Assembly: GCF_001629705.1 (NCBI RefSeq)
Contig: NZ_CP015378.1
Span: forward strand, 1,736,001-1,800,000
Reading direction: 5' to 3'
DNA: 64,000 bases
DNA from: Fictibacillus phosphorivorans
GTDB lineage: Bacteria > Bacillota > Bacilli > Bacillales > Fictibacillaceae
This document shows, piece by piece, positions 58,337 through 64,000 of this stretch. The notes beneath the pieces were generated by a model. It was not told the origin of the DNA. It saw only the letters and a list, made by a program, of their open reading frames with translations, and made no database searches. Each line of letters opens with the position of its first letter. The first letter of the stretch is position 1. A program made the translations under genes and the position numbers.

Positions 58337-59182
58337 TTGAAGAAATATGTATTACCATCAATGTTGATCGGCAGCATAGTTGTTCTTTCAGCATGTAAGC
58401 CAGTGGATTGGGCAGAAAAGAAATGGAATGCTGCCTTTAATGAAGAGAGCTCTGAAGAGAACGAAAGACAGATTTCGAATGAGCAGACTACACCAAAGCC
58501 TAATGATGAAAACAAAAATGAAACTCCAAAAGAAGAGCCTTCAGCGGAGACTGAACTTCCGTGGCTAGAAGAAACGGTAACCGCATCCGGTGACGGAAAA
58601 GCGGTCGTACAGAATTTAGACGATCTTTTAATTGTTGCAAACAAAGAAAGAAACCTGCCAGGTGATTATGAACCGAAAGATTTAGTTACACCTAATGTTC
58701 CGTTTCCGTTTAAAGAAGATCTGCCTAAGAAAAAACTTAGAAAAGAAGCTGCACTTTCTTTAGAAGTATTGTTTAAGGCAGCTGACGAAGAAGGCTTAGA
58801 GCTGCTCGCACAATCAGGATATCGCTCTTATGATACGCAAGTGTCCATCTTTGCCTTTAACGCGGAGCAAAAAGGAGAAGAAGTAGCGAACAAAACGAGT
58901 TCCAGACCCGGTCAGAGTGAGCATCAGACGGGATTGTCGATGGACGTGACTTCACAAGAAGTGAACTTTGAACTGGTAGAAGCATTCGGTGAAACAAAAG
59001 AAGGAAAATGGCTCGCAGAAAATGCGCATAAGTATGGATTCATCATCAGATATCTTAAAGGAAAAGAAGAGATTACAGGATATCAATATGAACCTTGGCA
59101 TTTGCGGTATGTTGGAGTGGATCATGCAAAAAAAATCCACGAGCAGGGCATTACCCTCGAAGAATATTTACAAAAACCATAA
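58337..59182 (+). CDS. VanY-type D-alanyl-D-alanine carboxypeptidase lipoprotein (M15B)
   Basis: The 281-residue product has a lipoprotein signal peptide (lipobox VLSAC, Cys about 20), a Glu/Asn/Pro-rich linker to about residue 75, and an M15B domain. SGYRSYDTQVSIF, SRPGQSEHQTGLSMDV (zinc His and Asp) and EPWHLRYVG (zinc His) are all intact. It should trim the terminal D-Ala from peptidoglycan stem peptides at the outer membrane face. It resembles B. subtilis YodJ. No vancomycin-resistance genes are nearby, so this is a cell-wall enzyme, not a resistance determinant. Confidence 0.88.
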   Translation: MKKYVLPSMLIGSIVVLSACKPVDWAEKKWNAAFNEESSEENERQISNEQTTPKPNDENKNETPKEEPSAETELPWLEETVTASGDGKAVVQNLDDLLIVANKERNLPGDYEPKDLVTPNVPFPFKEDLPKKKLRKEAALSLEVLFKAADEEGLELLAQSGYRSYDTQVSIFAFNAEQKGEEVANKTSSRPGQSEHQTGLSMDVTSQEVNFELVEAFGETKEGKWLAENAHKYGFIIRYLKGKEEITGYQYEPWHLRYVGVDHAKKIHEQGITLEEYLQKP

Positions 59183-59191
59183 AACATTTCT

Positions 59192-59221
59192 GACAGCTTT
59201 TTTCAAAGCTGTCTTTCTTTA
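59192..59221 (+). terminator. Terminator after the carboxypeptidase gene
   Basis: GACAGCTTT/AAAGCTGTC hairpin with T-rich tail. Confidence 0.85.
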
Positions 59222-59289
59222 TGTTTGAACAAAATGGATATTCCCTTTAAGATAGAGAGAGAACTGTAAAAAAGGAGCTTACTAAAAAA

Positions 59290-60000
59290 ATGACCGATCT
59301 TAATATTCTGCTTGCTTTTGGAGCTGGGCTGCTCTCCTTTATTTCACCATGCTGCTTGCCGTTGTATCCCGCTTTTCTTTCATACATAACCGGGATCTCT
59401 GTTCAGGAACTTAAAGAAGAAAACGCCATGCTTAGAAAAACGGCGCTTTTACATACTACATTTTTCTTGATAGGTTTTTCGATCATTTTTCTTTTCCTTG
59501 GTCTATCTACTACGATGATCGGTGATCTATTCGTCCAATATCAAACATTGTTAAGGCAAATTGGAGCTATTGTAATTATCTTTTTCGGTCTTGTTGTGAT
59601 GGGATTCATAACTCCTACCTTTCTGATGAAAGATAAGAAAGTAAGATTTCAATCCCGACCTACTGGATATCTGGGTTCCGTGTTGATCGGCATTGGTTTT
59701 GCAGCAGGGTGGACACCTTGTATGGGTCCGATTCTAGCAGGTGTCATTGCGCTTGGAGTATCAAATCCAGCAGCATCTATGACGTATATGGTCGCTTATG
59801 TTTTAGGATTTGCTGTTCCTTTCTTTGTTTTAAGCTTCTTTTTGGATAAACTAAAGGTAATAAAAAAGTTCAATCGTCAGTTTATGGTAGTTGGTGGGAC
59901 TCTAATGGTCGTCATGGGAATCTTGCTATACTTTGATTGGCTGACACAATTAACATCATTTCTTACAAACCGTGTGTTTGGAGGATTCAAAGGTTTTTAA
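59290..60000 (+). CDS. ccdA: Thiol-disulfide electron carrier CcdA
   Basis: CcdA carries reducing power across the membrane for cytochrome c maturation and endospore thiol-disulfide enzymes. The 236-residue protein has six membrane segments with the paired reactive cysteines in SPCCLPLYPAF (N-terminal) and AGWTPCMGPIL (about residue 143). ATG 59290 follows AAAGGAG. In B. subtilis ccdA is followed by yneI and yneJ (ccdC); here a different gene separates ccdA and ccdC. Confidence 0.95.
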   Translation: MTDLNILLAFGAGLLSFISPCCLPLYPAFLSYITGISVQELKEENAMLRKTALLHTTFFLIGFSIIFLFLGLSTTMIGDLFVQYQTLLRQIGAIVIIFFGLVVMGFITPTFLMKDKKVRFQSRPTGYLGSVLIGIGFAAGWTPCMGPILAGVIALGVSNPAASMTYMVAYVLGFAVPFFVLSFFLDKLKVIKKFNRQFMVVGGTLMVVMGILLYFDWLTQLTSFLTNRVFGGFKGF

Positions 60001-60027
60001 GAGTATTTTTGAAAGGGGATATACATC

Positions 60028-60483
60028 ATGCATTCACGATCGAATGACCTTATCTTAAAAACAACAACAAATATCATTGTTTTTGTTATTCTAGCTTTTT
60101 CTATTAACATGCTTTTTTCAGGACATAATGCACCTGGAGGAGGATTTATTGGAGGATTGATGGGAGCAGGAGCATTTCTTCTTCTCTACGTTTCCTACGG
60201 ATTACAGCCTGTACATAGAATCTTGCCGATTAACTTTACGCACATGATAGCGGCTGGATTAATGATCGCCATTCTCACTGGTGCTGGTTCCTTTGTTTTA
60301 GGTGTTCCATTTTTGAGTCACAGTTTTGGCTATTTTCAACTCCCGTTGTTAGGAAAAACAGAGCTTGCTACAGCGATGCTCTTTGATTTAGGAGTATATT
60401 TGACAGTAATCGGTGTTACGATGACCATTATCCTCTCAATTGCAGAAGATAAGATCGAGAAAGAAGTAGGGGAAGGGAACTAA
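60028..60483 (+). CDS. MnhB/MrpB-like membrane protein, stand-alone
   Basis: The 151-residue protein has four hydrophobic segments. Its likeness to the MrpB/MnhB subunit of multi-subunit Na+/H+ antiporters is strong: FSGHNAPGGGFIGGLMGAGAF, LTGAGSFVLGVPFLSHSFG, LGKTELATAMLFDLGVYLTVIGVTMTIIL. No other Mrp subunit is encoded nearby, and MrpB alone is not known to transport ions. It occupies the place of yneI between ccdA and ccdC and is 2 bp from ccdC, suggesting a tie to that membrane redox system. This link is inference. Confidence 0.85.
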   Translation: MHSRSNDLILKTTTNIIVFVILAFSINMLFSGHNAPGGGFIGGLMGAGAFLLLYVSYGLQPVHRILPINFTHMIAAGLMIAILTGAGSFVLGVPFLSHSFGYFQLPLLGKTELATAMLFDLGVYLTVIGVTMTIILSIAEDKIEKEVGEGN

Positions 60484-60485
60484 CC

Positions 60486-60950
60486 GTGTTTTTTATTGCG
60501 AGTACATGCTTTGCCATCGTTATGGCAGTGATTGTTTTTAATTTCCGAATGAAAGAAACAAGAGAACCTGTGACGACCAAAAAGATCATCATACCTCCAC
60601 TGGCTATGAGCACAGGCTTTCTACAGTTCGTGATTCCTGCTTTTCATATCACCTGGACGGAAGCAGGGGAGGCGTTCTTAGTCGGTGTCATGTTTTCCGT
60701 ATTCCTTATCATGACAAGTAAATTTGAGATTAAAGGTGATCATGTATATTTGGTCCGATCGAAAGCTTTTATCTTTATTATTATCGGATTGTTCGCCATT
60801 CGCTTAGCTCTAAAGTGGTATATTGGTTCAACGATATCTATCTTTGAAACAAGTTCATTATTTTTCATCGTAGCGTTTGGAATGATCCTTCCTTGGCGAC
60901 TTGCCATGCTCGTTTTATTCAATAAAAAGAAAAACGAGATCGCCTTGTAA
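60486..60950 (+). CDS. ccdC: CcdC (YneJ), DUF1453 membrane protein
   Basis: The 154-residue protein has four to five membrane segments and the motifs FRMKETREPVTTKKIIIPPLAMSTGF and VYLVRSKAFIFIIIGLFAIR of the CcdC family. It is genetically linked to CcdA though not essential for cytochrome c synthesis. GTG 60486 follows GGGGAAGGG. It is the last gene of the unit. Confidence 0.9.
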   Translation: MFFIASTCFAIVMAVIVFNFRMKETREPVTTKKIIIPPLAMSTGFLQFVIPAFHITWTEAGEAFLVGVMFSVFLIMTSKFEIKGDHVYLVRSKAFIFIIIGLFAIRLALKWYIGSTISIFETSSLFFIVAFGMILPWRLAMLVLFNKKKNEIAL

Positions 60951-60966
60951 ACTTTAAAAAAGTAAA

Positions 60967-61001
60967 GAAAACCCCTGAATCTAAATGATTCAGGGGTTCT
61001 T
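60967..61001. terminator. Convergent terminator between ccdC and yneK
   Basis: AACCCCTGAATC and its complement GATTCAGGGGTT around TAAAT, with T-rich ends on both strands. Confidence 0.92.
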
Positions 61002-61426
61002 TATGCGAGTAAAGAATGATAAGGTTTGATATCGATGTTTTTCTTTTTTAAAGTTTTGATCAGCCATTTGTGATCTCTTTTGGGTGTTGCGATGATATAG
61101 CCGCGAATGATTAAATCTTGTGACATTGCACTTGCCTTTTCTTGTAATGCTAATTCACCGATTTTACCAGCGATCTTTTCTTTCGCTACATCTCTGAAAA
61201 GTTCGGGAACAGGAGCTACTAATTCGTTTAAGAGTTTCTTCTGATCATCAGTCCATAGATGAATGGTTTGGTTGATGTAATGTTCTTGCCAATCTAAAAT
61301 TGATTTTCCATCTTCTTTAGGTAACCGTTTTAAAAATTTCCGAAACATAAAATATCCGCCGATGGCAAACATGGTAAACAAAAAAACGGACCATAACACG
61401 ATAAAAGTGATGAACCATCCAGACAA
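61001..61426 (-). CDS. yneK: DUF2621 membrane-anchored protein YneK
   Basis: The 141-residue protein has one N-terminal membrane helix (SGWFITFIVLWSVFLFTMFA) and a soluble domain with RKFLKRLPKEDGKSILDWQEHYI, APVPELFRDVAKEKIAGKIGELAL and IATPKRDHKWLIKTL. TTG 61426 is preceded by AGGTGG. The frame stays open further upstream to 61531, but that extension runs through the tRNA gene and is not real. Function unknown; the ccdA-ccdC-yneK order is shared with B. subtilis. Confidence 0.85.
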   Translation of the reverse strand: MSGWFITFIVLWSVFLFTMFAIGGYFMFRKFLKRLPKEDGKSILDWQEHYINQTIHLWTDDQKKLLNELVAPVPELFRDVAKEKIAGKIGELALQEKASAMSQDLIIRGYIIATPKRDHKWLIKTLKKKNIDIKPYHSLLA

Positions 61427-61453
61427 TGCGTCCACCTCATATGTATAAATTTT

Positions 61454-61550
61454 TGGCGGGACCATGTGGGAATCGAACCCACCGGAGACGACACGCGCCT
61501 CCCAAAAGGTTTTGAAGACCCAGGCAAGCACCAGCTACACATCTGGCCCC
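61454..61550 (-). tRNA. selC: tRNA-Sec (anticodon UCA)
   Basis: On the minus strand a 97-nt tRNA ends in encoded CCA (61454-61456), with discriminator G. The T-arm GTGGG-TTCGATT-CCCAC is perfect, and a long variable arm pairs GGAGGCG with CGTCTCC. The anticodon loop CTTCAAA gives UCA. The acceptor pairs GGGGCCA with TGGTCCC, extended by a G.A at pair 8, consistent with the long acceptor of bacterial tRNA-Sec. The D stem shows only about 3 pairs and the anticodon stem 4 by eye, weaker than expected. Length, long variable arm, UCA and selB next door support selC. Confidence 0.88.
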
Positions 61551-61659
61551 AAGTAAAATCTCTAGCTCGCTATTGCATTATACAGCATTTTACCCCTAAA
61601 CGACAAGACTTGTGCTTTACTCCGCACGGTAGGGGATGGCGGTTTGTCGAACGGTGGTG

Positions 61660-61737
61660 TAGCGCGAATGTAACAGGACGTACAAACGACTATAACAGAT
61701 GACAAGTATAACAGATGATTTTTTCCACTGTAACAGT
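61660..61737. repeat. Four TRTAACAG direct repeats between selC and selB
   Basis: TGTAACAG (61669), TATAACAG (61691), TATAACAG (61707) and TGTAACAG (61729) are in the same orientation with start-to-start spacing 22, 16 and 22 bp. The two central copies extend to TATAACAGATGA. They could be a regulator's binding sites for the divergent selC and selB. Confidence 0.5.
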
Positions 61738-61743
61738 CCGACC

Positions 61744-61789
61744 TGTGGACAAGTGTGAATAACTTGTTCTGTGGATAACCTGTGAGTAT
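61744..61789. promoter_or_regulatory. DnaA-box-like cluster upstream of selB
   Basis: TGTGGACAA (61744), TGTGAATAA (61754), TGTGGATAA (61770, a perfect reverse-strand TTATCCACA) and TGTGAGTAT (61781) lie in one orientation within 46 bp. The first two differ from the consensus by one base and the last by two. The rest of the 390-bp selC-selB gap holds nothing else I can name. Confidence 0.5.
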
Positions 61790-61940
61790 ACAGAGGTGAA
61801 TAAATATACATTCGTTTATACCGATCTGGGAAATAATGCTTGATAGTGTAAATTCGACATCGAATAATGCGTTATTCTTGTTTTTTACAACTCCTTTTCA
61901 TAAAGTGTAGAAGAGTATGTACATATAGGTGGTTAAACAT

Positions 61941-63830
61941 ATGACGATTAAATTTTATACGATAGGAATGGCAGGACATATTGATCACGGCAAAACGACG
62001 CTAACAAAAGCTTTGAGTGGTATCGATACCGATACACTTAAAGAAGAAAAAGCGCGTAAAATCACGATTGAACCAGGGTTTGCGCCATTTCCTTTAACAA
62101 ATGAACTGCATACCTCTATCGTAGATGTACCGGGTCATGAAAAGCTGATCCGTCAGATGATCGCTGGTGTGGCAGGGATCGATCTAGTGCTCCTTGTAAT
62201 CGCTGGAGATGAGGGTGTGATGCCTCAAACGAGAGAACACTTTGAGATTCTTTCCTTCTTAGGCATCGAAAAGGGAATCATAGTGGTTACAAAGTCAGAT
62301 ATGATTGACGATGAGATGAGATTGTTAGTAGAAGAAGACATTATTGAACTTACAAACTCATCTGTTTTTGAAAATTTTCCCATTCATTTCGTGGATAGTG
62401 TTTCTTCAGCTGGCATTGACGAACTAAAACGTGAAATGATTAACCTCTTGAAAGACACTCCGGTTAAATCTTCACAAGGAGCTTTTCGCATGCCGATCGA
62501 CCACATCTTTTCAGTTAAAGGACAAGGTACTGTTGTAAGAGGAACCGTCTATGAAGGTCAGGTGCAGGAAGGTGATGAACTTGTTGTTCAGCCAGGGAAC
62601 GATAAAGTAAAGGTGCGAAAACTTCAAGTACATAAACAAGAAGTACAAGCTGCTAGAGCTGGTCAAAGAGCAGCACTAAACCTTTCAGGTGGTTCTAAGG
62701 GTGATTGGAAAAGAGGACATGTTTTAGTAGAACCGAATGTTTTTTCGACAACAGACACTATTGATCTCGTATTATCAACGGGTAAAGGGTGGCAAGGGAA
62801 AATAAAACAACGCTCTCTTATTAAATTTTATTGTGGAACTTCTGAAGTGATGGGGAAACTTGTTCTTTTTGATCGGAATGAACTTGAAAACAATGAAGAT
62901 CATATCTATTGTCAAGTTCGATTAGAACAAGAGATCGTTACGAAAAGAGGTGATCGTTTCATCTTGAGACGACCTACTCCAGAAGAAACGATCGGAGGAG
63001 GAGAAGTTCTCGAACCAAACGGAACGGTCTATAAGTTTGGAACAGAAACGATCGAACGATTAAAAAGGAAGCATGAGGGAACCCCTAGTGAACGTATCTT
63101 ACAGTTGCTTAATAAAGAAGGATCGTTGACAGAACTAGAACTCAAAAGGTCGATTGGAATGGATGAGGAAGTATTTCAATACACGATGGAAGAATTGTTG
63201 CGTGAAGGTGCTGTGGAACAAATACAGAATTATTTAGTTTCTGATTCCACCATACAGCATATTGAATCTAGCATTATGAACAAACTTCAAAACTTTCATG
63301 AGGAGTATCGTTTAAGGCAAGGTATACCTAAGGCAGAGATTGTTCAATCTTTACAAAGTGAAATAAATCCTAAGATAATCAATTCGCTTCTTGAAAAATG
63401 GATCGGAGAATCGACCATTTTGATCACAGATCAATTTGTTCATTTATCTCATTTCACTCCGCATTATCCAGAAAAATGGGCGAAAAGAATGATGAATGTT
63501 CTTTCTTTGTTGGAAGATGCCCAGCTTGAGCCGGACGATCTGCGGAACCTCTATAACGCTCAGCAACTCCCAGAAGCTCTCTATCAAGAGTTCAAATATT
63601 TTTTACTAAGAACAGATCAAGTGATCATGCTTTTTGACGAGGTATTTTTGAGCAGGAAAGCATTTGATTCAGCGGTTGAACAACTGCGTGCACATACGGA
63701 TTCATCTTTTACCGTACAAGAAGCTAAAGCAGTTCTTCATGCATCAAGAAAGTTTTTAATTCCAATCTTGGAGAGCATGGACTCAAAAGGATATACGACG
63801 CGAGAAACTAATGCCAGGAAATGGGTGTAG
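61941..63830 (+). CDS. selB: Selenocysteine-specific elongation factor SelB
   Basis: SelB brings selenocysteinyl-tRNA to UGA codons marked by a SECIS hairpin. The 629-residue protein has an EF-Tu-like G domain with GHIDHGKTT (about 12-20), SIVDVPGHEKL and VVTKSDM, and domains II-III with KGQGTVVRGTVYEGQVQ. The C-terminal half is built of winged helices (RILQLLNKEGSLTELELKRSI and later repeats) that bind the SECIS RNA. ATG 61941 has AGGTGG 8 nt upstream. It is full length and intact. Other parts of the pathway (selA, selD) must be elsewhere. Confidence 0.95.
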   Translation: MTIKFYTIGMAGHIDHGKTTLTKALSGIDTDTLKEEKARKITIEPGFAPFPLTNELHTSIVDVPGHEKLIRQMIAGVAGIDLVLLVIAGDEGVMPQTREHFEILSFLGIEKGIIVVTKSDMIDDEMRLLVEEDIIELTNSSVFENFPIHFVDSVSSAGIDELKREMINLLKDTPVKSSQGAFRMPIDHIFSVKGQGTVVRGTVYEGQVQEGDELVVQPGNDKVKVRKLQVHKQEVQAARAGQRAALNLSGGSKGDWKRGHVLVEPNVFSTTDTIDLVLSTGKGWQGKIKQRSLIKFYCGTSEVMGKLVLFDRNELENNEDHIYCQVRLEQEIVTKRGDRFILRRPTPEETIGGGEVLEPNGTVYKFGTETIERLKRKHEGTPSERILQLLNKEGSLTELELKRSIGMDEEVFQYTMEELLREGAVEQIQNYLVSDSTIQHIESSIMNKLQNFHEEYRLRQGIPKAEIVQSLQSEINPKIINSLLEKWIGESTILITDQFVHLSHFTPHYPEKWAKRMMNVLSLLEDAQLEPDDLRNLYNAQQLPEALYQEFKYFLLRTDQVIMLFDEVFLSRKAFDSAVEQLRAHTDSSFTVQEAKAVLHASRKFLIPILESMDSKGYTTRETNARKWV

Positions 63831-63833
63831 GAT

Positions 63834-64000
63834 GTGAGAGTTGTCTTTTTCACACCATACTATAAACAAAACCGTGGAAATTCAACGACGTCTAAACGAT
63901 TAGAACATGGATTGTCTGAGAAAGTTGACCTTTCTATGTTTTCATATGAAGAAACAAGTGTACATGCTAGCCTTTTTGATTGGATGGAAAAAGCAGATTT
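63834..64000 (+). CDS. N-terminal part of a probable glycosyltransferase, cut by the window end
   Basis: An open frame starts at GTG 63834, 3 bp after the selB stop, and runs off the window. The 55 visible residues begin VRVVFFTPYYKQNRGNSTTSKRL (written here in parts: RVVFFTPYY, then RGNSTTSKRLEHGLS). A beta strand, TP-x-Y and a RGN-x-TT loop near the N-terminus are typical of GT-B glycosyltransferases (family 4 style). Close spacing suggests co-transcription with selB. The function cannot be settled from this fragment. Confidence 0.5.
   Translation, partial: MRVVFFTPYYKQNRGNSTTSKRLEHGLSEKVDLSMFSYEETSVHASLFDWMEKAD

Noticed and set aside
58337..59182. Vancomycin-resistance vanY
   Set aside because: No vanRS/vanHAX neighbours; it matches ordinary cell-wall carboxypeptidase lipoproteins.
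61427..61531. N-terminal extension of yneK
   Set aside because: It would be read through the 3' half of tRNA-Sec; the TTG at 61426 has a good ribosome binding site and gives the family N-terminus.
61454..61550. tRNA-Ser or tRNA-Leu instead of tRNA-Sec (long variable arm)
   Set aside because: The anticodon read from loop CTTCAAA is UCA, the length is 97 nt, and selB is adjacent.
61466..61811. Small frames on both strands in the selC-selB gap
   Set aside because: They cross the tRNA or the repeats, have no ribosome binding sites and show no protein-like composition.

Overview
The window is about 64 kb of low-GC Firmicute chromosome. It reads as the core chromosome of an aerobic, endospore-forming Bacillaceae. 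Gene order follows Bacillus subtilis closely in two long blocks: dapG-dapA-rnjB-tepA-ylzJ-spoIIIE-ymfC ... ymfF-ymfH-ymfI-ymfJ-ymfK-rodZ-pgsA-cinA-recA-rny-spoVS-tdh-kbl-miaB-ymcA-cotE-mutS-mutL-miaA-hfq, and spoVK-hflX-ynbB-glnR-glnA-lexA/yneA-yneB-ynzC-tkt-sirA-yneF ... ccdA-ccdC-yneK. The differences from B. subtilis and the intergenic repeats suggest a relative such as Fictibacillus; that genus-level guess is inference from general likeness only.

Layout. 1-4.7 kb: lysine/DAP synthesis, RNase J2 and a ClpP-like protease. 4.7-13 kb: SpoIIIE, then a GntR regulator beside a complete BMP-family nucleoside ABC importer. 13-21.8 kb: paired M16 proteases, cell-shape and phospholipid genes, CinA and RecA with an SOS box. 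21.8-32.3 kb: RNase Y, SpoVS behind a sigma-H type promoter, a 2-oxoacid:ferredoxin oxidoreductase with a cre-like site, threonine catabolism, MiaB and RicA (YmcA). 32.7-39.1 kb: spore coat gene cotE, mismatch repair, tRNA modification and Hfq. 39.1-45.4 kb: a tyrosine recombinase-like protein with a degraded active site, a spore lipoprotein, a YitT-type membrane protein, SpoVK, HflX and YnbB. 45.4-47.4 kb: glnRA with two operators. 47.6-53.1 kb: the LexA/YneA SOS divergon, transketolase, SirA and YneF. 53.1-64 kb: MnmH, a heterodimer-type ABC exporter, a VanY-type carboxypeptidase, CcdA/MrpB-like/CcdC, YneK, tRNA-Sec, SelB and the start of a possible glycosyltransferase.

The most notable content is selenium biology inside otherwise ordinary housekeeping synteny. 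A UCA-anticodon selenocysteine tRNA (61454-61550, minus) lies divergent from full-length SelB (61941-63830, plus). The tRNA 2-selenouridine synthase gene mnmH is about 8 kb upstream. The genome therefore appears to use selenium both in protein and in tRNA; selA, selD and the selenoproteins are not visible here. The tRNA's D and anticodon stems are weak by eye.

The second notable theme is intergenic repeat structure. Three unrelated gaps (1391-1474, 32347-32451, 58010-58114) carry diverged motif arrays with an exact 21-bp period. Another gap carries a 32-36 bp periodic motif. Two gaps carry copies of a GC-rich dispersed element typical of Bacillaceae. Many genes end in strong rho-independent terminators, so transcription units are well delimited.
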